Positions 32,798 through 43,829 are shown, numbered from the stretch's first letter. The stretch: DNA of 64,000 nt from Leptodesmis sichuanensis A121 (GCF_021379005.1 NZ_CP075171.1:5208001-5272000); one strand, 5' to 3'. Notes: generated from the sequence alone by a model not told the origin. Program-made: numbers and translations.

Positions 32798-35638
32798 CTA
32801 CATCCAATTGCCAATCAAGATAAACGGTGACCAGACGGCGGGATGGTTGTACTGGAGATCGCCGATTAATTTCACCTGTGCCCGTTGTAAGGCTTCGGCT
32901 TTGGTGGTTCCGGGTTTCAACAACTGGGTATAAAACTCCTCAATCAGGGGCACGGTGGCTTCATCGTTGATGAACCAGAGGGTGGCGATCGCACTTTTCA
33001 CGCCAGCCCGTACTGCGACTCCGGCAATTCCCAGAGCGGCGCGATCGTCTCCGGCAGCGGTCTGGCAGGCGCTGAGGGTGAGAAGTTCAACGGTTTGATC
33101 GCCCGATCGAGTTCGCAAGAGTTCGTCAAGTTGATCAATCGTGATGCGATCGCTGTAGCTGAGCAGGAAGGTATTCGCCGCATCTGGCCCAAATTTTCCA
33201 TGGGTTGCCATGTGAATGATCGGGTAACTGTTGTTCTTCAACCGTTCCTGCATCCGGTTTAAGGTGAACTCTCGATCGATGAGCTGGGTACCTCCCACAA
33301 TTCCTTGCACTTCAATCACCTCGGTTTTGACATTGGGCAGAGCCGCGAAGGGAGGCTGTTCCAGCGTTAGCCCCATCACCAGTGCTCTCAAGTTGGAGCG
33401 GTTGAACGGACGGCGACTGGTCAAACTCAGGCTGGGAGTCGTTGCTAAGGGATATTTTTGAATTAAAAACTGCTGGCCATCATGCAGGGCGGCCATGGGC
33501 ACCTTCCGCAATACCCCATCGTTAATAAACACCAGAGTGGAAGGTTTGGCGGCCTGTAAATCGGCTGCTAACGGACGCAGCAAGGCATCATAAATGAGTC
33601 GAGCAGCCGCCAGATATTCTTCGGTAGAGCGCTTTTCCAGTAAGGCTCTTAATTGGTTAATTGCGGCTTGCAGGCGTTCTCGGCTGGCGGGAATGGGCTG
33701 GCCCTTTTGCTCTAGCAAAACAGGATACTTTTTCAGCGATCCGTTGGGAAGTTGCAGCAGCATATAAGTCCGGTCTTCTAGCACGATCGAATAAATGACC
33801 GCCGCCTGGGGATCGATCGCTTGAGCCATCGCTTTGACCGTACTGGATTGCCCTTTTCTGCCCAGGCCAGGCTGTTCTTTGGCCGTCTCTTCTTTTGCCG
33901 CCTGCACACAGTCGTCGCCAAAGAAGTTTTGTAGTTCAGCTAGTTTCAGCAATTCCAGGATATTGAGGACTTTTTCCAGGTTGGGAACTGGGGGTGGGGG
34001 AGTGGAGGCGTAGAGGGTAGGGGTGGAGGAAATGGGGGAGGAATCTGTTTCCAGTAAAAGCCCAATGAGTTCGCGGTAGACGGGTTCAACGGAATCGCGA
34101 AAGTCGAATTGCAGATCCTGGTTGGCGAGAATGAGGTCACTGCGGATGGTTTGGAGGGTGGCGATCGCCTGCTTGTAGGCCGCGATCGCTCGTTCTGGCT
34201 GTCCGGTAGCTTTCAGCAATCGCCCAATCTGCCACTGCCAGCGGTACAGGCTATCGGCGGCGTTGACTCCTTCAGCAGCCCTCTGAGCCTGACGGGTTAA
34301 TTCCATTGATCGTTCCAATTGCCCCATTTGTTCATACAGTCGTCCTAAGGTTCCCAAAGCAAAGGATTCTGCTCTGGCATCGTTAATCTTGCGGGCGACG
34401 GTGAGGGCTTGATCGAGCAGGGTTTGCACCTGTTCCTGGGCGACCTTTGGTGGATTCTGGCTATTCCCAGATAACGGGGTTCCCGATCCCTGGCTTGCAG
34501 CGATCTCAGAGAGCATGGTATTAGCCAGATTGATGTATCCGTAGGCTTTATCGCGGGAGGCGGGTTCTGCCTCTAACCGGGCAAGAATCTGGGAGGTGTT
34601 CAGCGATCGTCTGGTTGAGTTCGGGATAGTTGGCGCTGCCACCGCTTTGGGATCTGGCGTTTGGGTAGCTCGAACCGGAGGTTGAGAAGCAGAGGCCGCT
34701 GTTTGGGCTGCTGTGAATAGGGCGGAGAAGTTCAACTGGGGACAGGTTAATTCTGGAAAGGAGGGAATGGCAGAGTTCGCTGGCAGGTCTTTTAATAGGC
34801 GGTTGAGATTCAGTAGAGCCTGGGCTTGCAGCGATCCATTTCCGCCCATCGCTGTTTGTTTGGCACTTTGCTGATAAGCGGCCAGCGCAATCCTTACATC
34901 CCGATCGGCAAACTGGATCAGTTGGGCTTCTGCTGAACTATCTCCTTCCAGACTGGCGGTGCTGGCCTGGTAGCGAAACCGTTCTGCCCGACTGACGAAG
35001 ACATTGCCTAAGTTATTCAGCGCAGTTGCAATGAAATCTGGGCGATCGCTCTGGCAGGCCAGGGTCAGGCTTTTTTGGTGAGCGGTTAATGCCTCCTCAT
35101 AATTTCCTAAAGCCCACTGAGCATTACCCAGTGCCCCCAGTGCTGCGGCTGCAGTGACAGAATCCTGGTTTTTCTGCGCCTGAGCGATCGCCGTGGTGGC
35201 CCGTTCGATCGCCACCGGATGCTGACCCAAATCGCTGTAGGCCTGGGCCTGTTCGGTCAACAGGCGAGGAATGGCCTGACGATTTTCCGCCGTTTGATTG
35301 GCCTGATAAAGGTTGATCGCGGCTTCCCACTGCGCGATCGCCCGATCTAAACGGCCCACTTGTCGGTAGGCTTGTCCCAGGTTGGTATACAGCACGGCCC
35401 GTTCTTGAGGCTGGGTGAGGGTAGGAAGAGTTTGCTCCCAGAGGGCGATCGCCTCTAAAAACTGACCCGCTTGATAGCGCTGCCATCCTGCATCCGTTGA
35501 GCGAGGTAGGGAAGGAGACTGGGCGATCGCAGGAGGAAATACCAGCCTGTTTCCCATTCCGTGTAGACACAGGCAAACACTCAGTCCCAGCAGAAATAAG
35601 ACAATCCGGCGAAACCAGCAGTAACCGATCTGGGCCAT
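32798..35638 (-). CDS. TPR-CHAT domain protease-like protein
   Basis: 946 residues with an N-terminal signal or anchor segment (IVLFLLGLSVCLCLHGMG), two blocks of TPRs (about 45-260 and 360-520) and a C-terminal CHAT caspase-like domain (about 620-946). The catalytic pair is visible: His near 811 in HMATHGKFG and Cys near 856 in LSACQTAAG. The end, HPAVWSPFILIGNW, is typical. CHAT proteins in cyanobacteria often accompany TpsA/TpsB genes, and here it lies directly upstream of tpsA and divergent from tpsB. It may process or survey the exported adhesin, or be an independent protease; which is not visible from sequence. Confidence 0.9.
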   Translation of the reverse strand: MAQIGYCWFRRIVLFLLGLSVCLCLHGMGNRLVFPPAIAQSPSLPRSTDAGWQRYQAGQFLEAIALWEQTLPTLTQPQERAVLYTNLGQAYRQVGRLDRAIAQWEAAINLYQANQTAENRQAIPRLLTEQAQAYSDLGQHPVAIERATTAIAQAQKNQDSVTAAAALGALGNAQWALGNYEEALTAHQKSLTLACQSDRPDFIATALNNLGNVFVSRAERFRYQASTASLEGDSSAEAQLIQFADRDVRIALAAYQQSAKQTAMGGNGSLQAQALLNLNRLLKDLPANSAIPSFPELTCPQLNFSALFTAAQTAASASQPPVRATQTPDPKAVAAPTIPNSTRRSLNTSQILARLEAEPASRDKAYGYINLANTMLSEIAASQGSGTPLSGNSQNPPKVAQEQVQTLLDQALTVARKINDARAESFALGTLGRLYEQMGQLERSMELTRQAQRAAEGVNAADSLYRWQWQIGRLLKATGQPERAIAAYKQAIATLQTIRSDLILANQDLQFDFRDSVEPVYRELIGLLLETDSSPISSTPTLYASTPPPPVPNLEKVLNILELLKLAELQNFFGDDCVQAAKEETAKEQPGLGRKGQSSTVKAMAQAIDPQAAVIYSIVLEDRTYMLLQLPNGSLKKYPVLLEQKGQPIPASRERLQAAINQLRALLEKRSTEEYLAAARLIYDALLRPLAADLQAAKPSTLVFINDGVLRKVPMAALHDGQQFLIQKYPLATTPSLSLTSRRPFNRSNLRALVMGLTLEQPPFAALPNVKTEVIEVQGIVGGTQLIDREFTLNRMQERLKNNSYPIIHMATHGKFGPDAANTFLLSYSDRITIDQLDELLRTRSGDQTVELLTLSACQTAAGDDRAALGIAGVAVRAGVKSAIATLWFINDEATVPLIEEFYTQLLKPGTTKAEALQRAQVKLIGDLQYNHPAVWSPFILIGNWM

Positions 35639-35842
35639 GAGCGTGACGACTTCAATACCTTAAGCTTGTGTGGATTACCCCTAGAAATTGATTGTGATTC
35701 ATCGGGATTTCAAAGATCTGTAGAAAATTCATGAATATTCCGCTGAGAGTATGTTATTTCGATGAATGGCCGCGCTCAATACAGCATTTGAGTGAGAGAA
35801 CTGTAGCCCCCCTTTTGAAGTTCCTGATGAGATTGATCGTTC

Positions 35843-37594
35843 ATGAAAAAGCTCTCTGTCCTGTCTACCTGTTGCGGCACCCTATGGTTGAGTGTGGTAG
35901 CTCCTGCGATCGCCAGTCCCCCCATTGCTGTACCTGAAACGATCGCCCAAACGCTTCCCTCTGGCGATCGTCAGGCTCCCACCGATCCTCTGTATCAACC
36001 TCGGCCCGGCCTGGAACCCCTGCCCACAATTCCTCCTGGTGCTCCCCTGCCATCCCCCTTAGAGTCCCCCACCCCTGCTCCGACTCCTGGGCAATCCATT
36101 CCCGGTCGAGAAACCAAAATTGCCGTTAAAAAAATTGTTGTGCTGGGCAGCACGGTCTTGTCAGAGGCTGAATTGGCGGCAGTGGTGCGGCCCTACGAAA
36201 ATCAATGTCTGACTTTTGAACAGTTATTGGAAATTCGCACAATAATTACCCGTCTGTATACCGAACGCGGGTATGTCACCTCTGGAGCTTTTTTGCCGCC
36301 CCAGGATGACTTAGCCAGCGGGGTGATCAAAGTTCAGGTGATTGAAGGTGAGTTGGAGCGGTTGGATATTAAAGGACTAGAGCGTGTGCGCGATCGCTAT
36401 GTACGGCGCAGATTGGAGCGAGCCGCCAAACCCCCCTTAAACCTGCGCGAGTTGGAAGCGACCCTACAACTGCTGCAACAGAATCCCTTATTTAGTCTGG
36501 TGCGAGCAGAATTGAAGGCGGGCACGGCTCCAGGACGAAGTGTGCTGACGGTAACGCTGCAGGAAGCCAGAGCGTTTCATGCCGCCGCCTTGCTGGAAAA
36601 TCGGGATTCGCCCAGTGTCGGTTCCATTCGCGGCACCTTGATTCTCAGGCATGATAATGTTCTGGGCTTTGGCGATCGCTTCAGCACTGACCTGGGGCTA
36701 AGTTCTGGAGTCACTGATTTCAATGTGGGCTATGCCTTGCCAGTCAACGCCCGCGATGGTGCCCTATTGCTACGCTATCAACGTACCCGCAGCCAGATCG
36801 TTGAGCCGCCCTTTTCCATCCTGGATATCAACAGTAACAGTCACACTTTCTCGGTTGGGTTGCGTCAGCCGATCGTGCGCACTCCCAACACTGAATTTGC
36901 GTTGGCGCTATCATTCGACTTGCGCCAGAGTCAGACCTTTCTGTTTGGTAATGAACCCTTTTCGTTTTCACCAGGGCCAGAGCAGGGAGAATCTAAAGTA
37001 CGGGTACTGCGTTTCACCCAAGATTGGATTATGCGCAATCCGCAGCGGGTACTGGCGGCGCGATCGCAATTCAGCTTTGGTTTACCCATCTTCGGGGCGA
37101 CTCAGAATGACACTGGGATTGATGGTCGGTTTTTTAGCTGGGTGGGGCAGTTTCAATGGGTACAGGCATTTAGCCGGAATGTGATTGCGATCGCGCGAGT
37201 GGCTGCCCAACTCACGCCCGATGCCCTATTGCCATTAGAGCAATTCAGCATTGGCGGTTTAGATACTGTGCGAGGCTATCGGCAAAATTTTCGAGTAGGG
37301 GATAATGGTATAGTGGGATCCCTGGAATTGCGCTTCCCGATTCTGCAACAGGCCGATGGCATTGGTACGGTACAACTGGTTCCCTTTGTCGATGTGGGTA
37401 AGGTATGGAACAAGACCTTTCCCATCTCCAGTCCTCAACTGCTGGCCAGTACAGGCTTGGGATTGAACTGGCAGGTTGGTTCTGCTTTTTCTGCTCGTCT
37501 CGACTGGGGCATTCCGCTGGTGTCCGTAGAACGGCAGGGCAACACCTTGCAGGATTCTGGAGTTGTGTTCTCAATCCGGTTACAGTTTTTCTAG
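35843..37594 (+). CDS. TpsB outer-membrane transporter (ShlB/FhaC/HecB family)
   Basis: 583 residues. Signal peptide (residues 1-24), a proline-rich linker (about 45-95) and two POTRA domains (first ending about 175 with VIKVQVIEGELERLDIKG, second to about 250). A 16-strand barrel follows with the conserved FSIGGLDTVRGYRQN motif near 480 and a terminal aromatic strand ending LQFF. It recognises the TPS domain of TpsA in the periplasm and threads it across the outer membrane; the natural client is the protein encoded at 27712-32568. It is on the opposite strand from tpsA with the CHAT gene between, so the two are separately promoted. Confidence 0.93.
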   Translation: MKKLSVLSTCCGTLWLSVVAPAIASPPIAVPETIAQTLPSGDRQAPTDPLYQPRPGLEPLPTIPPGAPLPSPLESPTPAPTPGQSIPGRETKIAVKKIVVLGSTVLSEAELAAVVRPYENQCLTFEQLLEIRTIITRLYTERGYVTSGAFLPPQDDLASGVIKVQVIEGELERLDIKGLERVRDRYVRRRLERAAKPPLNLRELEATLQLLQQNPLFSLVRAELKAGTAPGRSVLTVTLQEARAFHAAALLENRDSPSVGSIRGTLILRHDNVLGFGDRFSTDLGLSSGVTDFNVGYALPVNARDGALLLRYQRTRSQIVEPPFSILDINSNSHTFSVGLRQPIVRTPNTEFALALSFDLRQSQTFLFGNEPFSFSPGPEQGESKVRVLRFTQDWIMRNPQRVLAARSQFSFGLPIFGATQNDTGIDGRFFSWVGQFQWVQAFSRNVIAIARVAAQLTPDALLPLEQFSIGGLDTVRGYRQNFRVGDNGIVGSLELRFPILQQADGIGTVQLVPFVDVGKVWNKTFPISSPQLLASTGLGLNWQVGSAFSARLDWGIPLVSVERQGNTLQDSGVVFSIRLQFF

Positions 37595-37671
37595 AGTAGG
37601 GGAAAATAGAAGGCACACTGTAACCGACTGATCAGGATTGCAGCGGTAGGACAACCAGAAACCCGTAAGCT

Positions 37672-40600
37672 ATGAGTTACAGCGATCGCATTCCCTCCAT
37701 CCCTGGCTACTGCATCACCCAACTGGTACATCGGGGTAGTAGGACTTTGGTCTATCGAGGCATCCGTTTGGCGGACGAGCAACCAGTGGTGTTGAAACTG
37801 CCCAACAGCGACTTTCCCTCCCTGCAAGACTTGTTGCGCTTCCGGAACTACTACACGATCAGCAACAACCTGCACCTGCCAGGAATTGTCCATCCGCTGA
37901 GCCTGGAACCCTACGGGCATGGCTTCGTCCTGGTGCTGCCGGATCAGGGAGCGCTCTCGCTCTCCGATTACCTGGCCGACCATTCCTTGTCCCTCCCGGA
38001 CATCCTGAAGCTTGCCATCCAACTGACGGAGGTCTTGCACTATCTTTACCAGCAACGGGTAATTCACAAAGACCTCAAGCCCAGCAACCTGCTGATTCAT
38101 CCCCAGTCCCAACAGATTCAGGTGATCGACTTTGGCATTGCCTCCCTGCTGCCTAAAGAAACGGAAGCGGTCAAACATCCAACGGTCTTAGAAGGGACCC
38201 TGGCCTATCTAGCTCCAGAGCAAACCGGACGGATGAATCGCGGGATTGATTATCGCACTGATTTCTATGCGTTGGGTGTGACGTTATTTGAACTGCTGAC
38301 GGGACAATTGCCCTTCCGATCTGAGGATCCATTGGAACTGATTCATTGCCATATTGCCCGGTCTGCTCCTGAAGTGTGTGAGATCAAGCCAGAGATGCCA
38401 GTTGTGATCGGGCAGATGGTCCGGAAGTTGATGGCGAAGAATGCAGAAGACCGCTACCAGAGTGCATTGGGATTGAAGTACGACCTGGAGTTAGCCCTGC
38501 ATCACCTGGAAAGCAGCGGCACGATTCCCCCGTTTGAGTTAGGCAGCCGGGATATGAGCGATCGCTTTTTGATTCCTGAGAAGCTGTACGGGCGGGAACA
38601 GGAAGTGCAAATTCTGCTGCAAGCCTTTGAGCGAGTGGCAGCGGGCAGCAGTGAACTGATGCTGGTGGCAGGCTACTCGGGGATTGGCAAAACGGCGGTG
38701 ATTCATGAAGTCCACAAGCCGACCGTCAAACAGCGGGGTTATTTCATCAAAGGGAAGTTTGACCAGTTTAATCGCAACATTCCGTTTTCGGCGTTTGTGC
38801 AGGCCCTGCGCGACTTAATGGGGCAATTGCTGTCTGAATCCGATGAGCAACTGGAGCAGTGGCGAACTAAAATTCTGGAAACTGTAGGTGACAACGGACA
38901 GGTGCTGATTGAGGTAATTCCGGAACTGGAGCGCATCATTGGCAAACAACCGCCTGTGCCAGACCTATCTGGAATCGAAGCTCAAAATCGATTTAACTTA
39001 TTGTTCCAAAAGTTTATTGCCATTTTTGCCACCCGGCAGCATCCCCTGGTGATGTTTCTGGATGACTTGCAATGGGTTGATCTAGCTTCTCTGCAGTTGA
39101 TCAGACTGCTCATGGCTGATCACAACCATTTCCTCTTATTAGGAGCCTATCGCGACAATGAGGTGTCATCGGTTCATCCCTTTATTTTGACTGTAGAGGA
39201 ACTCAGACAAGCTGGTACAACGATCGATACGATTACCCTGGCTCCTCTTGGTTTTGAGGATACGAATCAGTTAGTGGCGGATACCTTGCATTGTTCAACG
39301 CTGCGATCGCGCCCACTTACGGAATTAGTGATTCGCAAAACCCAAGGCAATCCCTTTTTTATCACCCAGTTTCTCAAAGCCTTACACGAAGATGGGCAGA
39401 TTATGTTCAATCATGATCAGGGCTATTGGGAATGTGATCTGGTCAAAGTCAATACGCTGTCCCTCACCGAAGATGTGGTGGCATTCATGGCCCAGCAGTT
39501 GCAAAAACTACCTGCAGCGACACAAGCGATTCTGAAGTTGGCCGCCTGTATGGGCAACCAGTTTGATTTAAGGACACTGGCGATCGTTGCTGAAAAATCG
39601 GAAGTGGATACCGCAACCGTTTTATGGAAAGCTTTACAGGAAGAGCTGATTCTACCACAAAGCGAAGTGTATAAGTTCTATGTCGGCCAGACTGAGGAGC
39701 CGGATATCAACCCTGGCGGCATCGAAAATGTTACCTATCGGTTTCTCCACGATCGCGTGCAGCAAGCGGCCTATTCTCTGATTCCAGAAATGCAAAAGCA
39801 AATGACCCATTACCACATTGGGCAACTGCTTCTGCACCAACTCTCGCCCACTGCTAGAGAAGAACGCATTTTTGAATTGGTCAATCAGTTAAATTATGGC
39901 ATATCACTGATTACCGCACAGTCAGAGCGAGATGAATTGGCCCAACTCAATCTCCTGGCAGGTCGTAAAGCCAAAGCGGCAACGGCTTATCAGGCCGCCC
40001 AGACCTACGCCACGATCGGACTCGCCCTGCTGGGAACCGATGCCTGGAGCCATCAATATGAAATAACGTTAGCCCTGCATGAACTGGCGGCTGAGGTGGC
40101 AGCGTTAAATAGTGAATTTGAGCAGATGGATCAGTGGATCGCAGCCGTCATCCATCACGCTAAAACCCCGCTTGACCAGGCCCGTTCTTATCAGATCAAA
40201 ATTCAGTCGCTGAACTCCCGCAATGCTTTTTTGGAGTCGATCGCGACCGGGAAGTTTGTCCTACAACAACTGGGAGTCAGCTTGCCCGAGCAACCGACCC
40301 AGGAGGATGTGCAGCGAGTCATGCAGGAAATTGATCAGTTGATTGTCAGGGGTGTGACTGGCGATCAGTCTGGCACCATTGAGGACTTACTTCACCTCCC
40401 CAGAATGGCAGCCGCCCAGCCACTGGCGATCATGCACATTGCTGCGAACATTACCCCAGCCTGCTACATGACCGGATCGCCGCTCTACCCTTTAGTAGTC
40501 GCTCTCCAGGTGCAACATTCGATTCAGTTTGGCAATAGTCTCTTTTCTCCCTATAGTTATGCCAGTTACGCCTTCCAAATGAAACTACTTTGGGATGATA

Positions 40601-43600
40601 TTGCCGTTGCCCAGCAGTTTGGCCGATTGGCCTACCGCCTTGCGATAGAACCAGAGTTCAAAAACAGCCGTGCTGTCACCTTTGTTCTACTGGGGGGATA
40701 CGTTTACCACTGCACTGCCCCATTAAGAGAAACCCTGCCGATCTTGCAAGCAGGTTATCAAGCGGGGGTAGAGACGGGGAGCCTGGAATTTGTTGTTTAT
40801 AACGTGCAGCTATTTGCCTTAAATGCCTTTTGGTCAGGGTTAGGGCTATCTGAAGTCGAATCCCAAATCCGTTTCTATCATCAGCATTTACAGGAACTGA
40901 AGCAAGTAACTACTGCCAAACACTATTTAATTTACTGGGAAACGGTACTCATCCTACTTGGTCATTCAGAGGATGAGGTGCCCTTCCGTCAAGACTCTTA
41001 TGAAGCACTCTTAGTATCAGAAGTAGAAGTCTCTAAGGATATATATCGGTTGTGTGCCTTTTACTTTCACCGATTGGTTTTGAATTTCTGGTTAGGAGAT
41101 ACGGTTAAAGCAGAACAAGATGCCGTTCAGACCAAACAGCATATCACTGCCTGTGTGGGAACTGTGATTGAACCTGTTTTTTACTTCTATGATGCTTTGC
41201 TGGCCCTGGCTCCATTCGCGGCGGCAGGAGAAACGATTCCGGATGCTCAATGGCAGCGACTAGAGGAGAATCAAACCCTTTTGCAGCATTGGGCGCACCA
41301 CGCTCCCATGAACCATCAACATAGAGCGGATCTAGTGGAGGCTGAACGCTGTCGGGTGTTGGGACAAACGCTGGAGGCGATTGAGTTGTACGATCGCGCG
41401 ATCGTGGGTGCAAGAGCCAACGGTTTTCTGCAAGACGAAGCCTTAGCGAATGAACTGGCGGCCAAATTCTACCTGAACTGGGGGAAACAAACCATTGCCG
41501 AAGCCTACTTGAAAAAAGCCTATTACGCCTATGCCCGTTGGGGGGCCACAGCCAAAGTTGACCATTTAGAACACCAGTATCCCCATCTGCTGTCATCGAT
41601 CTTGAATATCGTCACTCCCCCAATTCTGACCCAAGATACAACTGCCACATCCCAAACTGTAAGTACTCTCTCGGCTTCCCTGGATCTCAACACCATTCTC
41701 CAGGCTTCCCAGGCCATCTCCAGTGAAATCCAGTTGGAGCAACTGCTGCAAACCCTGATCCAGCTGGTGATTACCAATGCCGGAGCCGATAAAGCCGCGC
41801 TGTTTCTCAATGTGGACGGCACGCTGAAAGTAGGAATTAAGTATTTTGACAATGCCGTGCAACCCCTGGAGCGCAAACCTGTGGATGAGTGCAAACAGGT
41901 GCCTCTGGCTCTGATTCATTACGTGGAGCGCACCCTGGAAACGGTGATTACCGACTACAAAACCCATCCCAGTACCCTGAGCGATCCCTACTGCCTCCAG
42001 TACCGGCCCCAAAGCTTACTGTGTACCCCCCTTCTCAATCAGGGACGGTTGATGGCTGTGTTGTATCTGGAAAATAGGATTGCTGCAGGTGCGTTTACTG
42101 ACGATCGCGTCGAACTGTTGAAAGTACTGTGTACCCAGGCGGCGATCTCCCTGGAAAATGCCCGGTTATATCAGCAATCCCAGACGGATGCTGAGCAATT
42201 AGAAACATCCTTGCGCCAGTTACAGGAAAGTGAAACCCGCTTCCGCCATCTGGCTACCAACATCCCAGGGATGATTTACCAATTGCACATTGCGCCGGAT
42301 GGAACTATTTCTGTACTCTATGCCAGTTCAGGTTGCTACGACCTGTACGAGGTGAGTGCCGAGGAAATGATGTCGGGTCAGTACAGTTTCCGAGACTTTG
42401 AACACCCAGAAGACCGCTCCGCGATTGATCAAAGACTGGCAAGCATCGGAGAAACGCTGCAAGCGAAGAGTTTAGAATTTCGGATTGTCACCCGTTCGGG
42501 AAAAGAGAAGTGGATCCAGGTTGTCTCCCATCCCAGCCGATGTCCAGATGGTTCTATTCTCTATGATGGTTTGGTGATCGATATTAGCGATCGTAAACAA
42601 GCCGAATGCGATCGCAAGGCTGCCGAAGCCCAACTCCAGGCTCAGGCTGATCAGCTCGAACAGGCCAATCGCCAGTTGGCCGAGTATTCCCAAACCCTGG
42701 AGCAACGGGTAGAAGCCCGGACGCAAGAACTGTCCCAGGCACTCGCAGACCTGCAAGCCACCCAGCAAGACCTGATCCACTCCGAAAAAATGGCCGCCCT
42801 GGGACAACTGACCGCCAGTGTGGCACACGAAATCAATACCCCACTGGGGGTGATTCGCAGTGCCGCCAGCAACATTACCGCCGCCTTCCAGGTCTCCTTA
42901 GAGCAGTTACCTGCCCTGTTACAGCAACTGTCCAGTCAGCAATATGCCGATTTTCTGACCCTGATCACCACCGCCCTGCAACAGCCCTCACTGTCTACCC
43001 AGGCAGAACGGCAGCGGCGACAGCAGTGGCACAGCCAATTGCAGGCGGCGGGGATCGGCAATGCAGCCCGGTTAGCCAACCAACTGACCCTGTTGCGGTT
43101 AGCCCCGGATGGTCACTCTTACCCGTCGTTGCTCCTGGATAGCAAGGTCTCAGAGATTCTGGACGTAGCTTACCATCTGGTTTCGCAACATCAAAATGTC
43201 AGCAGTATTCAACAGGAGGTAGACCGGGCCGCCAAGATTGTGTTTGCGCTGAAAACCTATAGCTATCAAAATCCGGCTGGAGAGCAAAGTCTGGTGGCGG
43301 TTACAGACAGCCTGGAAGTGGCCTTAACCCTGTTTCACAATCGGTTGAAACAGGGAATTCAGGTGATCCGTCGCTACGATGCTCATGTTCCGCTGCTGTT
43401 GTGCAATCCGGACGAATTGACACAGGTGTGGGTCAATCTCATTGACAATGCGCTCTATGCCATGGGTCAACAGGGCAGTCTGGAAATTGTAGTGGCTCAA
43501 CGGCACGATCGCATTGTCGTGGAAATTACCGACTCTGGCTGTGGCATTCCGCTAGAAACTCAAACCCGCATCTTTGAGCCATTTTTCACCACCAAACCAA

Positions 43601-43728
43601 GGGGGGAAGGCAGTGGATTAGGGCTGGATATTGTGCGCCAGATTGTCCAAAAGCATAACGGCGACATTCAGGTGCAGAGCCAACCCGGTCGCACCACGTT
43701 CACGCTGTTGCTACCAATCATGAGCTGA
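37672..43728 (+). CDS. Giant Ser/Thr kinase-ATPase-GAF-PAS-histidine kinase
   Basis: 2018 residues. An N-terminal Ser/Thr kinase (1-275) has an intact catalytic loop HKDLKPSN (near 131) and VIDFG (near 152). An AAA/STAND-like ATPase follows with Walker A GYSGIGKTA near 334 and LVMFLDDLQWVD. Helical repeats fill about 700-1290, GAF about 1340-1490 and PAS about 1510-1640. A coiled coil leads to a histidine kinase with His near 1717 (ASVAHEINTPLG), N-box VNLIDNALYAM and G-boxes DSGCGIP and GSGLGLD. Such three-function kinases (PknB-HK) are known from cyanobacteria, e.g. heterocyst or stress signalling. Cytosolic: no transmembrane segments. Followed after 101 bases by another giant kinase gene. 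Confidence 0.93.
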   Translation: MSYSDRIPSIPGYCITQLVHRGSRTLVYRGIRLADEQPVVLKLPNSDFPSLQDLLRFRNYYTISNNLHLPGIVHPLSLEPYGHGFVLVLPDQGALSLSDYLADHSLSLPDILKLAIQLTEVLHYLYQQRVIHKDLKPSNLLIHPQSQQIQVIDFGIASLLPKETEAVKHPTVLEGTLAYLAPEQTGRMNRGIDYRTDFYALGVTLFELLTGQLPFRSEDPLELIHCHIARSAPEVCEIKPEMPVVIGQMVRKLMAKNAEDRYQSALGLKYDLELALHHLESSGTIPPFELGSRDMSDRFLIPEKLYGREQEVQILLQAFERVAAGSSELMLVAGYSGIGKTAVIHEVHKPTVKQRGYFIKGKFDQFNRNIPFSAFVQALRDLMGQLLSESDEQLEQWRTKILETVGDNGQVLIEVIPELERIIGKQPPVPDLSGIEAQNRFNLLFQKFIAIFATRQHPLVMFLDDLQWVDLASLQLIRLLMADHNHFLLLGAYRDNEVSSVHPFILTVEELRQAGTTIDTITLAPLGFEDTNQLVADTLHCSTLRSRPLTELVIRKTQGNPFFITQFLKALHEDGQIMFNHDQGYWECDLVKVNTLSLTEDVVAFMAQQLQKLPAATQAILKLAACMGNQFDLRTLAIVAEKSEVDTATVLWKALQEELILPQSEVYKFYVGQTEEPDINPGGIENVTYRFLHDRVQQAAYSLIPEMQKQMTHYHIGQLLLHQLSPTAREERIFELVNQLNYGISLITAQSERDELAQLNLLAGRKAKAATAYQAAQTYATIGLALLGTDAWSHQYEITLALHELAAEVAALNSEFEQMDQWIAAVIHHAKTPLDQARSYQIKIQSLNSRNAFLESIATGKFVLQQLGVSLPEQPTQEDVQRVMQEIDQLIVRGVTGDQSGTIEDLLHLPRMAAAQPLAIMHIAANITPACYMTGSPLYPLVVALQVQHSIQFGNSLFSPYSYASYAFQMKLLWDDIAVAQQFGRLAYRLAIEPEFKNSRAVTFVLLGGYVYHCTAPLRETLPILQAGYQAGVETGSLEFVVYNVQLFALNAFWSGLGLSEVESQIRFYHQHLQELKQVTTAKHYLIYWETVLILLGHSEDEVPFRQDSYEALLVSEVEVSKDIYRLCAFYFHRLVLNFWLGDTVKAEQDAVQTKQHITACVGTVIEPVFYFYDALLALAPFAAAGETIPDAQWQRLEENQTLLQHWAHHAPMNHQHRADLVEAERCRVLGQTLEAIELYDRAIVGARANGFLQDEALANELAAKFYLNWGKQTIAEAYLKKAYYAYARWGATAKVDHLEHQYPHLLSSILNIVTPPILTQDTTATSQTVSTLSASLDLNTILQASQAISSEIQLEQLLQTLIQLVITNAGADKAALFLNVDGTLKVGIKYFDNAVQPLERKPVDECKQVPLALIHYVERTLETVITDYKTHPSTLSDPYCLQYRPQSLLCTPLLNQGRLMAVLYLENRIAAGAFTDDRVELLKVLCTQAAISLENARLYQQSQTDAEQLETSLRQLQESETRFRHLATNIPGMIYQLHIAPDGTISVLYASSGCYDLYEVSAEEMMSGQYSFRDFEHPEDRSAIDQRLASIGETLQAKSLEFRIVTRSGKEKWIQVVSHPSRCPDGSILYDGLVIDISDRKQAECDRKAAEAQLQAQADQLEQANRQLAEYSQTLEQRVEARTQELSQALADLQATQQDLIHSEKMAALGQLTASVAHEINTPLGVIRSAASNITAAFQVSLEQLPALLQQLSSQQYADFLTLITTALQQPSLSTQAERQRRQQWHSQLQAAGIGNAARLANQLTLLRLAPDGHSYPSLLLDSKVSEILDVAYHLVSQHQNVSSIQQEVDRAAKIVFALKTYSYQNPAGEQSLVAVTDSLEVALTLFHNRLKQGIQVIRRYDAHVPLLLCNPDELTQVWVNLIDNALYAMGQQGSLEIVVAQRHDRIVVEITDSGCGIPLETQTRIFEPFFTTKPRGEGSGLGLDIVRQIVQKHNGDIQVQSQPGRTTFTLLLPIMS

Positions 43729-43829
43729 TGCTGTATATCTGCCCCGATGGATGTCGCTTCTCATAAGATGTCGATTCTTATAATTTATATGCTTCGATCA
43801 TAAATTAAGGCTCAGTTAAAGAAACACCC

